From IMG/VR virus record IMGVR_UViG_3300047510_001256, positions 1-64,000 of that record: a stretch of DNA of 64,000 nucleotides; one strand, given 5' to 3'. Below are positions 50,501 through 57,738 of this stretch, in pieces. This DNA comes from a virus. The translations under genes and the position numbers were made by a program. Positions within the stretch are counted from its first letter, which is position 1. The number at the start of each line of letters is the position of its first letter. The notes beneath the pieces are model-generated. The model worked only from the letters and a program-made list of their open reading frames with translations, was not told the DNA's origin and did not search any database.

Positions 50501-50872
50501 CGTTGGATCAGGTTGAGGAACAGGATCAGGTAATTTTTCAACTTCAATAATTTCTACTTCAACTGGAATTTCCTCTATTGGAGTTTCATCAATTGTAGTT
50601 GTTGGGGTTCCAAAGTAAAAATTCTTTAATGTTTCTCTGATTGCCAGAATACCTGGAGTTTCTCTTCCTGTAATGAGATCACTATCAATTCCATCATAAT
50701 ACTCAGGCAAATTGGAAGGAGATATCCATTTGGATGCTCCCGCAATTAATTTTTTTGCTTGATCTATTCCATCATTAGTTTGTGGAAATAGTCCATACGA
50801 TACTAAAATTCCAACAGCAATCTCTCTATGAGAAGGTTTTGAAAACTTTTTTATCGCCTTTTCCGGAATCAT
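47504..50872 (-). CDS. tape-measure/hub-like protein with tail-lysozyme domain, 1122 aa
   Basis: A C-terminal phage lysozyme/transglycosylase-like domain lies near residues 850-960: FTKEEAAAIVGNLWAESSFR and FGLMQWAYGRKDTL, with E near 886 as the likely catalytic residue. The middle is coiled coil (residues 340-420) followed by Gly/Leu/Arg-rich hydrophobic repeats and the shared motif DTAGTTDVEETDQG near residue 427. Basic N-terminal part with Pro/Lys repeats. It could serve as a tape measure and cell-wall hydrolase in one chain. Confidence 0.78.
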   Translation of the reverse strand: MIPEKAIKKFSKPSHREIAVGILVSYGLFPQTNDGIDQAKKLIAGASKWISPSNLPEYYDGIDSDLITGRETPGILAIRETLKNFYFGTPTTTIDETPIEEIPVEVEIIEVEKLPDPVPQPDPTPEPVKIEIEVPVEKQANAPRRIKLPRAKNRFVRKKVKPLSQRMAESFDKNLLDPLIEEIKNPKPLPTSKTKKGGTKKQVSKKIFPGKQFAGKFSSSSGSLGPRVISKIGASFGLAAASRKAFKESGGDPRSLRRGYFLSKALGAEFGGDFRRRTRGTFSRDPDATQDPGMSKEERFAQVVKRDLVNRPQMMKQGEILDVDSYTNKTALQSITDLAKKTADKILGLEPGFVRIEKSQKETSKAFVKITQSLSEVKNTFVKTADNFKEFVDNKEEVIKIKTKIREVLRKEQDENKRSATEAQGELFQDTAGTTDVEETDQGLNEEEEQQQEDGGGGFDLPDFRRPRIRGRLRLARRRFSRFGRGFGRRLGGLGRGLGRIGSGIGRGLGAAGKFVGGRVLGPVLGDMLFPEGAGVSEPQMGPDGKFRTPDGKLVPEPGASKPKSVASRVGNLAESGKGLIGKGKGAIGKVAGKVGSKLGGGLAKSIGKKIPGVGLVIGGLAAADRFKSGDILGGIGEIGSGIASLVPGVGTAISLGIDALLMGKDVAAEASKPETKLSGGGIVAGEAGNEAVIPLTSSIGKKVVGGLENSGGGSILSAIGPLLSATAGIVRNPLYGSILGPVVNPIIQPMLAQYKVPVYSGDFGSFKISKLQAATTQAKGKTKSIEQASKNPLTSGMGWLGTMFSGIGGMVSGAFGGIKNFFGGLFGGGRQKRGKGSNVSGIPLGDGETATGSTIMNGLVKRGFTKEEAAAIVGNLWAESSFRTGAVNPKSGAFGLMQWAYGRKDTLMRRAAESGKSATDLEFQLDHIAWELRGGDRYETSQFKKAMAYGSDVPSKTRGFANEVERASDSELSSSMAKRIGAAESVYKKGSSSISGNNRRSSPSSSNNQDKKTEETQKISAKSTGASAAPKVAAAPMAKSDDSNLMASAAQLPTKSLAPSVMQDPDPDNEGYGNNLAIVAPSAGKVSPQMPRQTGGGGFVVMDQDPGLTIGGIINARLYNA

Positions 50873-51051
50873 TTACCTTGTTGCCTTTGCTTAAGTTCTT
50901 CTTCTTTTTTCTTAATATATTCATTCACAAGAAGGACATAAACTTGCCGTTCAAAAGGCATCATATTTTCAATTTCTGTCAAAGAGTATTTATGTTCCTC
51001 CATCAACATGAAGTTTGTCCTAAAATAATTTTCCAGATTATTATAGGACAT
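50869..51051 (-). CDS. gp51: gp51-like baseplate hub assembly protein, 60 aa
   Basis: It has the pattern FMLMEEHKYSLTEIENMMPF followed by ERQVYVLLVNEYIKKKEEEL, which I recall from the gp51/hub-catalyst family near gp26 in T4-like phages. It lies between gp26 and the tape-measure-like gene and overlaps the latter by four bases. T4 gp51 is longer, so this is a short form. Confidence 0.6.
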   Translation of the reverse strand: MSYNNLENYFRTNFMLMEEHKYSLTEIENMMPFERQVYVLLVNEYIKKKEEELKQRQQGK

Positions 51052-51053
51052 TA

Positions 51054-51767
51054 CTAGGCGAAAAAATTCTGTAATCCCTCCAATACATACTCACTTTCTA
51101 CTCCAGTTGTTGGATTTTTGAGTTTGAATTCATGCTTCAATACTGGAAGATTTTCAAAAAATTCTCCAATTTTAACAAACTGCTTTTGAGTTAAATTATC
51201 TAACCAATCAATAATTTCTTGCTTTTTCAAATCTGCGGCATCCCATACTTCCTCACCATGGAAAATTTGATCAACTTTAGTTGCAACATATTCAATTACT
51301 TCTTCATCTGGCAATTGATTTCCCATCATAGCAAATCTAACAAATTCATCCATTCCTGGATATTTCAAAATTAGACCAAAATCTTCCTCCAGCATAATTT
51401 TATTGCTCGATTTGGAATTCTTCTTAACTTCAACATTAAGCAAATTTATGCGATGATTTACTTGCGTTTTATTGTCATCTTTACATGTAATTACTAAATC
51501 CAGATGTTCCTCTGCCGATCTAGCTCTTAATTGTAAAAACACATACTCCAAATCAAAATATGTAAAATCTTCTATCTTAACGCGAGAAACCATACAATTT
51601 TTGATGACATCTCTGATAGCATTTTTAATCTCTTTTTCGTCCTCAGACTGCTCTGCAAGAAGTAATACTTTTTCTTCTTTGACTAAAAATGGTCTAAATT
51701 TGATAACTTTTCCTGTTGATGGTAAAGTCAACTCGTATGTTGGCGTAGATGGTCTAGGTAATGACAT
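51054..51767 (-). CDS. gp26: gp26-like baseplate hub subunit, 237 aa
   Basis: The N-terminus (LPSTGKVIKFRPFLVKEEKV, residues about 16-35) and the KNCMVSRVKIEDFTYFDLEY segment near residue 75 match the T4 base-plate protein family (gp26). The length is close to the T4 protein (208). The C-terminus is helical. Adjacent to gp51, transcribed from the late promoter at 51786. Confidence 0.85.
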   Translation of the reverse strand: MSLPRPSTPTYELTLPSTGKVIKFRPFLVKEEKVLLLAEQSEDEKEIKNAIRDVIKNCMVSRVKIEDFTYFDLEYVFLQLRARSAEEHLDLVITCKDDNKTQVNHRINLLNVEVKKNSKSSNKIMLEEDFGLILKYPGMDEFVRFAMMGNQLPDEEVIEYVATKVDQIFHGEEVWDAADLKKQEIIDWLDNLTQKQFVKIGEFFENLPVLKHEFKLKNPTTGVESEYVLEGLQNFFA

Positions 51768-51785
51768 AATATTATTAAAATCCTA

Positions 51786-51793
51786 TATTTATA
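51786..51793 (-). promoter_or_regulatory. late promoter TATAAATA
   Basis: Perfect T4-like late element on the minus strand, 19 bases upstream of gp26. It is a plausible start for the hub operon through the spike genes. Confidence 0.75.
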
Positions 51794-51810
51794 TATCTCA
51801 ACTTTTTGGG

Positions 51811-51839
51811 CAAAAAATTGTCGAAAAAAATTTTTCGAC
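51811..51839 (-). terminator. Rho-independent terminator after the gp54-like gene
   Basis: GTCGAAAAA (51820-51828) pairs with TTTTTCGAC (51831-51839), followed on the minus strand by AATTTTTTG. A T-run on the other side makes it potentially bidirectional. Confidence 0.7.
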
Positions 51840-51871
51840 TTTTTTATAAATTAAAAGTCAATTTTGAAATT

Positions 51872-52510
51872 TCAAATAATATCAGTGTTCTCAACAAAAT
51901 ATCTAGAGTAGTAAAAAGATGCGGAGACATTTACTATCTGTGATGACCCGTAAGACAAAGGAGTGGCATCAATACTAAAAGGAAATGCATCAATTAAAGT
52001 GTATTTCATTGGTTTCAAATCTTTTGTTCCCTTTCCTTGAGATAGTTTAGTTATTATAATTGTTCCTTGATATTTTTCTGGATATCTAACTTTAGATGGA
52101 GTTGATCTAGTCTCCACTAAAGATCCACCACCAACTCTAGAGTCACTAAATGTATAATCATGCCATGTCTGTAGAAACCTGAGTGGTGTCATATTATGAT
52201 CACATTGCCAACCTAAAGCAATATCAGAATATAATCTTCCGTAAGCATAATTTACTTGACCTTCTCCCATAACAATTCCATTTGTCTGTCCAGTAAGTGA
52301 AGAAATATTTGGTAATTGTGCCTCATTGCACATCAAAGTAATTAAACCATCACCAGTTAAAGAACCAGAAGTTCTATCTCCAACTGCTGCCTGCAATTGT
52401 CCTTTCAATTCTGATGCTTGCGTCGGAAATTCAAAAGTCACTTCATACATGGTAGTCATCGACATACCCTTTTGTATCTTAGTGATTACTTCCGATATGG
52501 ATTTTCCCAC
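51872..52510 (-). CDS. tail-tube-like protein, probable gp54 tube initiator, 212 aa
   Basis: It has the features of gp19/gp54-type tube proteins: YEVTFEFPTQASELKGQLQA at the N-terminus, CNEAQLPNISSLTGQ near residue 74, and a C-terminal tail YSRYFVENTDII. T4 gp54 initiates the tube on the baseplate and gp19 builds it; the position next to gp4/gp48/gp53 and gp26 favours gp54. The start is GTG at 52510, or possibly ATG at 52465/52459. Confidence 0.68.
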   Translation of the reverse strand: MGKSISEVITKIQKGMSMTTMYEVTFEFPTQASELKGQLQAAVGDRTSGSLTGDGLITLMCNEAQLPNISSLTGQTNGIVMGEGQVNYAYGRLYSDIALGWQCDHNMTPLRFLQTWHDYTFSDSRVGGGSLVETRSTPSKVRYPEKYQGTIIITKLSQGKGTKDLKPMKYTLIDAFPFSIDATPLSYGSSQIVNVSASFYYSRYFVENTDII

Positions 52511-52518
52511 AATAAATA
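52511..52518 (+). promoter_or_regulatory. late promoter AATAAATA for the gp4 operon
   Basis: T4-like late element on the plus strand, 27 bases upstream of the gp4 ATG. It lies one base from the divergent gene's start codon. Confidence 0.62.
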
Positions 52519-52534
52519 GGATTGGTGAAGTGTA

Positions 52535-52542
52535 TATTTATA
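52535..52542 (-). promoter_or_regulatory. late promoter TATAAATA for the gp54-like gene
   Basis: Perfect late element on the minus strand, 24 bases upstream of the GTG start of the gp54-like gene. Together with the plus-strand element it packs two divergent late promoters into 36 bp. Confidence 0.72.
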
Positions 52543-52545
52543 TTT

Positions 52546-52983
52546 ATGGCATACTCTGGGTTGTATAAACCAGTGAACCCACAGAAGTATCGTGGAAACC
52601 CCACCCGGATCATTTATAGGTCCATGTGGGAGAAGAAATTTATGATCTTCTGTGATCATACAACATCAATTATAGAGTGGGGTAGTGAGGAAGTAATCAT
52701 TCCTTACAGGTCTCCTATAGATGGTAGAGTTCATCGTTACTATCCTGATTTTTACATCAAAGTAAAAACAAAGGAAGGTAAGTATGAGAAATACATCATT
52801 GAAATTAAACCAAAACGACAGACAATCAAACCGAATGACAAACCAAAACGTAAGACTGCCACTTGGAAACGAGAAGTTCTAACTTACATCAAGAACCGCG
52901 CTAAATGGGATGCGGCTGAGGACTTCTGTGAGGATCGGCAGATGAAATTTAAGATACTCACCGAAGATCACTTAAAGGTATAG
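52546..52983 (+). CDS. gp4: gp4 head completion protein (TnsA-like fold), 145 aa
   Basis: It starts MAYSGLYKPVNPQKYRGNPT. IIYRSMWEKKFMIFCD, then YYPDFYIKVKTKEGKYEKYI and IEIKPKRQT, match the T4 gp4 (gp50) head completion family, with a nuclease-like PDF...EIK core related to TnsA. It acts on filled heads before tail joining. First gene of the plus-strand operon. Confidence 0.9.
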   Translation: MAYSGLYKPVNPQKYRGNPTRIIYRSMWEKKFMIFCDHTTSIIEWGSEEVIIPYRSPIDGRVHRYYPDFYIKVKTKEGKYEKYIIEIKPKRQTIKPNDKPKRKTATWKREVLTYIKNRAKWDAAEDFCEDRQMKFKILTEDHLKV

Positions 52984-52987
52984 GACA

Positions 52988-53671
52988 ATGGCCACAGGTT
53001 TCTCAGAAATACAAAGAAATAATCCAAAAAAGAAGACAGGATACAAAACTATATTTGAGAAGGTAAGTGAAGCAACAGGAGGAGAAAGAAAAAGTTACGA
53101 TTGGTATCGCAGCAAAGTAGCATCTCTTTCCTCAGAATATAAAAAAGATCCGGCAAAATTACTAAGACAAGAGAATCAAGATAGAGCATCTCAATTTGCG
53201 GATGGAAACATATTGAGAAGATATCCAGTTGAAGGACATCTTTACTTTTTTGAATATAAAGCAAAGATGAAATGGTTGCCATACTATGACACATTTCCCC
53301 TTGTTTATGTAATGAAAATTATTGATGAAAATGAATTTGTTGGGGCAAATCTTCACTACATGGCACCAAAGAAAAGAGTCAAAGTTATACAGGATATAAT
53401 GTCAGATAAAATTGACATACCCAAAAATTGCTTCCATAAATACATTCTGAATCATGTTCAAGGTTACATGCTTGATCTCCACAAAGATGAATGGGATACA
53501 GCTATTTTGTTACCAGTTGAAAATTTTGTCAAAGATGTGAGCGGACATAAATTTCCATACAAAAAAGAAGATGTTTGGAAGGAAACAAACGAAAAATTCT
53601 ATGACAAAATTAAGGGACATCGAATGGTGATGGGATATGGAAGCAAAGGAAGTAAGGAGATGGTGAAGTAA
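52988..53671 (+). CDS. probable DNA end protector (gp2-like), 227 aa
   Basis: The region VEGHLYFFEYKAKMKWLPYY then DTFPLVYVMKI and GANLHYMAPKKR resembles a T4-like family usually named DNA end protector, found beside gp4. T4 gp2 coats the ends of packaged DNA against host RecBCD. The segment is conserved, but I am unsure of the name. Its last base overlaps the ATG of gp48. Confidence 0.55.
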   Translation: MATGFSEIQRNNPKKKTGYKTIFEKVSEATGGERKSYDWYRSKVASLSSEYKKDPAKLLRQENQDRASQFADGNILRRYPVEGHLYFFEYKAKMKWLPYYDTFPLVYVMKIIDENEFVGANLHYMAPKKRVKVIQDIMSDKIDIPKNCFHKYILNHVQGYMLDLHKDEWDTAILLPVENFVKDVSGHKFPYKKEDVWKETNEKFYDKIKGHRMVMGYGSKGSKEMVK

Positions 53672-54759
53672 TGGGAAACCCTGGACAAGAGACAACAGGA
53701 CAGGAAACATCCGGAGCTGCTAATGCAGAAGCACAAAAAAATGCAGATCTTGAGGCAAAAAATAAAGCGTTGACCGCGGCTAATCAAGCAGCGGAAGGAA
53801 CTAATGTAACATCATTTAGTTTCGGAAATTCTTCTAAAGATGGTCCATCATCAACCTTGTATTATCCATCCGAATTAAAATCATCAGAAGGAACAACAAA
53901 TTATGTAAAATTTTCATTTTTTGATTATGTCGGTCCATATACTAGTGAAGCTTCAGCAGGAACAAAAACAGGATCATTAAGTGCATACAATTCCTCCCTT
54001 TATAACAACAGAAGAGTATCTGTTAAAGATGGAACTAATGGAACTCTTCAAAATATAGTTCTTTACATGCCAGAAGATATTTCTGCTGATTATGGGGCAC
54101 AATGGGGAGGAAAATCAATTCAAAATTTTACCGCTGGAATTTTAGGAGCTGTAGGGTCCGCTGGAGGCAATGATTGGCAGGGTTTTATGGAAAAATTAAA
54201 ATCTGGTGGTGGTGCCGTTCTAGATACTGCACTAGTAGAATTGACAAAAACTGCACTTGAAGCACTACAAAATACAGGTCAAGGAGAAGGTCTAGGACTT
54301 AATGATGTTCTTGGAGCAACTAGAAATGTTGTTTTAAATCCAAATACTGAGCTACTATTCAATGGATTTGATTTGAGAACATTTAGTTTAAATTTTAAAA
54401 TGGTAGCAAGAAGTCAAACAGAAACAGATGAAATAAGAAATATTATAACGACCTTCAAGAAAGCAATGTTGCCATCTTTTGAATCAGATACAGGTGTTTT
54501 GGGTGGACAAAATGCGCCATCCTTTATAAAAGTTCCGGCATTAGTTGATGTAAAATTTATGGCAGGATCCAGTGAAAACCCCTATCTTACACAATTTAAA
54601 CCATGTGCAATCACTGGATTATCAGTAAACTATACTCCTGATGGTTCATATGCAGTATATGAAAATTTTGCACCAGTTGCAATAAATATGCAAATCAATT
54701 TTGCAGAAACCAAACTAGTGTATAGAGAAGAAATTTATTGGGGAGGGGCAACATACTAA
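53671..54759 (+). CDS. gp48: gp48 baseplate tail-tube cap, 362 aa
   Basis: Length equals T4 gp48 (364). Typical elements: NYVKFSFFDYVGPYTSEAS near residue 75, FNGFDLRTFSLNFKMVARSQ near residue 230, and the C-terminal VAINMQINFAETKLVYREEI. The N-terminus is Ala/Gln-rich and flexible. It caps the central hub and starts tail-tube assembly. It lies between gp2-like and gp53 genes, overlapping each by one base. Confidence 0.83.
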   Translation: MGNPGQETTGQETSGAANAEAQKNADLEAKNKALTAANQAAEGTNVTSFSFGNSSKDGPSSTLYYPSELKSSEGTTNYVKFSFFDYVGPYTSEASAGTKTGSLSAYNSSLYNNRRVSVKDGTNGTLQNIVLYMPEDISADYGAQWGGKSIQNFTAGILGAVGSAGGNDWQGFMEKLKSGGGAVLDTALVELTKTALEALQNTGQGEGLGLNDVLGATRNVVLNPNTELLFNGFDLRTFSLNFKMVARSQTETDEIRNIITTFKKAMLPSFESDTGVLGGQNAPSFIKVPALVDVKFMAGSSENPYLTQFKPCAITGLSVNYTPDGSYAVYENFAPVAINMQINFAETKLVYREEIYWGGATY

Positions 54760-55424
54760 TGTATTTCGATTTAATTCCAGACATAAAATATTCAGTAAAA
54801 CCAATCGGATTTCCATTCTCGGAAACAGATTATGTTACTGCAAAAAATTTCTTTAAGCGATACACTTTAAACGAAAAAGTATTTTCCTATGCTGTATTTT
54901 TTAAAAAATACACAATAAAAGATAGCGATAGATTAGATACTATTGCCGAAAGATACTATGATAATCCTTTTTATGATTGGATTATTGTGTTGACAAATAA
55001 CATGATCAATGCTACTTACGATTGGCCTCTAGATAAAGAATCATTTGATAGAAAAATGGATTCACTTGTCATCAATCCATTCACTACAATTCATCACTAT
55101 GAGACTGAAGAATTAAAAGCAGGATATAAAGTTGATGGAATTGATGTTATCGCATTGAAAGGTGGTCTATCAGTGACTCAAGAATTTCATGATAATCCTT
55201 TCACGTATTACAATGGAGAGGATCAAGTAACTATCCCAGGTAGTGAAGTTTCTAGACCAATTAGTGTTTATGAAAACGAATATCGATTGAATGAATCTAA
55301 GAGAGAAATTTATATTCTGAAAAAAAGATATCTGAATACCTTTGTTAACGATTTTAAAAAGAACAATAAGTATGAAGTATCTTCTGACTTTATCTCAAGT
55401 AAGTTAAAGCGCACATCCATCTGA
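54759..55424 (+). CDS. gp53: gp53 baseplate wedge subunit, 221 aa
   Basis: The ATG at 54759 gives MYFDLIPDIKYSVKPIGFPF with a GGGGAGGGG ribosome site upstream; the longer TTG frame is not needed. The LysM-like part YTIKDSDRLDTIAERYYDNP, then FYDWIIVLTNNMI, is characteristic of gp53, which closes the ring of wedges. Last gene of the operon, followed by a terminator. Confidence 0.9.
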   Translation: MYFDLIPDIKYSVKPIGFPFSETDYVTAKNFFKRYTLNEKVFSYAVFFKKYTIKDSDRLDTIAERYYDNPFYDWIIVLTNNMINATYDWPLDKESFDRKMDSLVINPFTTIHHYETEELKAGYKVDGIDVIALKGGLSVTQEFHDNPFTYYNGEDQVTIPGSEVSRPISVYENEYRLNESKREIYILKKRYLNTFVNDFKKNNKYEVSSDFISSKLKRTSI

Positions 55425-55439
55425 CGCGACTTTTGACAC

Positions 55440-55470
55440 AAAAAAATCCCGGAAAAATTTTTCCGGGATT
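55440..55470. terminator. bidirectional Rho-independent terminator between gp53 and gp32
   Basis: AATCCCGGAAAAA pairs with TTTTTCCGGGATT (55445-55470), followed by a run of seven T on the minus strand. It separates the convergent gp53 (+) and gp32 (-) operons. Confidence 0.85.
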
Positions 55471-55499
55471 GATGTAATCAGTTATTCAATTTTGGATTC

Positions 55500-56387
55500 T
55501 CAATCCTCAAGCAGGGAAGCAAAGTAGTCTGCTCCCTTATCCTCTGACGGAATGTTAGACGAGCGAGCAGGACGTGCTGCTACAGGTTCAGCAAACAGAT
55601 CATCATCGTCAGACGAGATAGGATCTGCTTCCTCTTCTGCTTGAGCAGCAGAGGCACGACGCTTAGAAGGATTCAGAACTTCATCCATACGCTTCTCAAG
55701 ATCACTGAAGGACTTGAATTGGTCAGGAGAAACAAGTTCCTGAAGAGAATAGCACTGGTTGTAGACTGCTTCCAGTTCATCATCATCGTTGCTGAGAGCA
55801 GCAGGAGAATCAAACTCGGATGCTTCGTAGTTCCAGTAACCACCTTTGATCTTGATCTTCAGTTTGAAGTTAGCACCTTCCCAAAGATCAAACACATTGA
55901 CGGGTTTCTCATCATCAAACTCAGGCTTCATGGCAGCAGCAATCTTATCAAAGATCATCTTGCCATAGCGGTAGAGGAATACTTTACCTTCATTATCAGG
56001 GTTAGCAGTGTCCTTCACAACATAGATGTTGGAGTAGTAGGACAGCTTACGCTTGCGTTCACGGGCAGTATCTTCATCACCATTCTTCCAAAGAACGCTG
56101 TTGGAGTTACAGATGGGACACTTCTCACCATTCGTGGTCAAACAATTCTCAATGAACCAGTCGTTCTCTGGACCTTGGAATGCGTGAGAGTAAAGTTTAA
56201 CGAGTGGCTTAGGTTCGTTAGCGGGACGGGGGAGGAAACGAATAACGGCATACCCGTTACCAGTTTCGTTAAGAGCAGGCTTCCAGATGCGCTCATCACC
56301 TTTAGAATCGGTAGATGCTTTCTCCAGTTCCTTCTGAAGGAAAGAGAAGTCGCTAGAAGAACTGCGCTTAAGATCAGCAAAAGACAT
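55500..56387 (-). CDS. gp32: gp32 single-strand DNA-binding protein, 295 aa
   Basis: The zinc site is visible (H68, C82, C90, C93: ENCLTTNGEKCPICNSN), as is an N-terminal basic B-domain (DLKRSSSSDFSFLQKELEKA). The C-terminal acidic tail (EEEADPISSDDDDLF) recruits replication proteins as in T4. Length is close to T4 (301). It coordinates replication and recombination. Its promoter overlaps the upstream gene's stop. Confidence 0.93.
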   Translation of the reverse strand: MSFADLKRSSSSDFSFLQKELEKASTDSKGDERIWKPALNETGNGYAVIRFLPRPANEPKPLVKLYSHAFQGPENDWFIENCLTTNGEKCPICNSNSVLWKNGDEDTARERKRKLSYYSNIYVVKDTANPDNEGKVFLYRYGKMIFDKIAAAMKPEFDDEKPVNVFDLWEGANFKLKIKIKGGYWNYEASEFDSPAALSNDDDELEAVYNQCYSLQELVSPDQFKSFSDLEKRMDEVLNPSKRRASAAQAEEEADPISSDDDDLFAEPVAARPARSSNIPSEDKGADYFASLLED

Positions 56388-56451
56388 ATGATACCTCGGA
56401 TTTACTTTGATGTTACTTGGATTTTGTTTGGTGTGACCCGTTCACTTATTC

Positions 56452-56503
56452 ATCATAACACAGGCACAGGGGTGGGTCAAGGATCCTGTGCCAGTTTGTC
56501 AAG
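56452..56503 (-). promoter_or_regulatory. gp32 promoter, sigma70-type with one dyad half (copy P)
   Basis: -35 TTGACC (56475-56480), 17-bp spacer, -10 TATGAT (56452-56457). Only the proximal half-site AACTGGCAC is well kept; the distal side reads CTTGACA. It lies in the 3' end of the gene at 56477. Confidence 0.78.
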
Positions 56504-56827
56504 CAACTGCTGCTTCATCTCCTGAACGCGAGAAATGAGTTCATCAAACATAGCATACATGGATTCGTTTGGATTTGCTCCTAACATAATCGTCATGTCT
56601 CTCATTAGATCTGCCATCTCTTTTGCTTCAGGATCTTCACTTAATGAAAGTCTAGCATAAAATGTTTTTTGTTTGTCAATCAATGTCATTAGAACATCAT
56701 AATATTCTAGTAGTTTTTCTGGAGAAAGTGCGGGCAGCATAGAAGATGCCCGCACACAATACATTTGGAGATCAGTGATCTCTTGTAGATCACCGCGAAC
56801 CATTTCCGATGTAAAAAAATCACTCAT
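56477..56827 (-). CDS. DUF1825-like protein, 116 aa
   Basis: The N-terminus SDFFTSEMVRGDLQEITDLQ and the helix LSPEKLLEYYDVLMTLIDKQ resemble the cyanobacterial DUF1825 family (FFxSEIV, and a helix with MDRYRIFxxRxxLS). The rest is helical with MFDELISRVQEMKQQLLDKL. Known in cyanobacteria but without assigned function. It overlaps the gp33 gene by four bases. Confidence 0.65.
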   Translation of the reverse strand: MSDFFTSEMVRGDLQEITDLQMYCVRASSMLPALSPEKLLEYYDVLMTLIDKQKTFYARLSLSEDPEAKEMADLMRDMTIMLGANPNESMYAMFDELISRVQEMKQQLLDKLAQDP

Positions 56828-57075
56828 ACTAGCATTAGTTTTGATCTACTTGTCTTCTTTATGTAGTTTAGTTTTTGTGCGTCCATCTTTAGTTTTTCTT
56901 TCAATGGTTTAGAAATAAGTTTGGACACACTTTCCAATTCAATTTCATTTAACTCGCAGTAGTGAACAACAGCATCAATATAATTCATTTCATGATTATG
57001 TAAGACGAGGTGTTCAACATCCTGCGAAAACTTCGCAGCACTCATAAATTTATCCTCAAGATTTTCTTCTGGCAT
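56824..57075 (-). CDS. gp33: gp33 late-transcription co-activator, 83 aa
   Basis: The core NYIDAVVHYCELNEIELESV, then SKLISKPLKEKLKMDAQKLN, is diagnostic of phage gp33 (RpbA-associated late co-activator). T4 gp33 links the sliding clamp to RNA polymerase at late promoters; the TATAAATA promoters in this window are its likely targets. The start overlaps the exonuclease gene's end by 20 bases. Confidence 0.88.
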   Translation of the reverse strand: MPEENLEDKFMSAAKFSQDVEHLVLHNHEMNYIDAVVHYCELNEIELESVSKLISKPLKEKLKMDAQKLNYIKKTSRSKLMLV

Positions 57076-57733
57076 TTTTGTGATATTCTGCGATGTATTC
57101 TTGTAACTTTAAATAATATTCTTTAAGAGGACGATTTACTTTGACTTGTGTTTCTCCATCTTCACAAGCAACAATGGTTACGAGTTTCTTAACAGCAAGA
57201 CCATACATTTCATAGAACATACATGCGTATGCTTGTTCCTGAACGTAATAGTCATAGAGATACGATTCTTTTTTAGGTGAACCAGAAGTTTTGAAATCTA
57301 TGATTGCCAGTTCTCCATTATATTCAGCAATACAATCAACGCGACCTGCGATTTGTAGTATGTCAGAATAGAGAACTGCCTCTTGTAAGTATATATTATT
57401 TATATTGTTTAGAGTTTCCTTCGCAGACTCAAACATCATAGCAGACAATGGGGAATGTGTAAAGTCCTGCTCGTTCAATGTATTTTTTAGATACATCTCT
57501 GCCATCAGGTGAAAGTCATTCCCCCTTGTCGTTGCTCTCTTTGAAATACGATTTGCTTTCTCTTCACCCACTCGTTTACGCCAGCGTTGAATGCCAGCAA
57601 TCTTTGTGGGATTGTTACTAATCACTGTAGTAACTGACGGATAGTTACCTTTGGGACATGGGTAATGTCTAGACCCATCTGCTGTGACAGATTCAACTTC
57701 AAATACATCCGGCAATACTACATGATTAAACAT
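57056..57733 (-). CDS. PD-(D/E)xK exonuclease (RecB/MGME1-like), 225 aa
   Basis: AGRVDCIAEYNGELAIIDFK (residues about 130-149) carries the D and DxK of the PD-(D/E)xK active site. YYVQEQAYACMFYEMYG supplies the QxxxY motif typical of RecB-type nucleases. The KGNYPSVTTVI and GNDFHLMAEMYL segments match the MGME1-like exonucleases common beside phoH in cyanophages. It probably processes DNA ends in recombination or packaging. Confidence 0.85.
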   Translation of the reverse strand: MFNHVVLPDVFEVESVTADGSRHYPCPKGNYPSVTTVISNNPTKIAGIQRWRKRVGEEKANRISKRATTRGNDFHLMAEMYLKNTLNEQDFTHSPLSAMMFESAKETLNNINNIYLQEAVLYSDILQIAGRVDCIAEYNGELAIIDFKTSGSPKKESYLYDYYVQEQAYACMFYEMYGLAVKKLVTIVACEDGETQVKVNRPLKEYYLKLQEYIAEYHKNARRKS

Positions 57734-57738
57734 ACTAA

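Noticed and set aside
55641-56525. 294-residue plus-strand ORF antisense to gp32
   Set aside because: gp32 is certain from its zinc site and acidic tail; the antisense frame is a composition effect.
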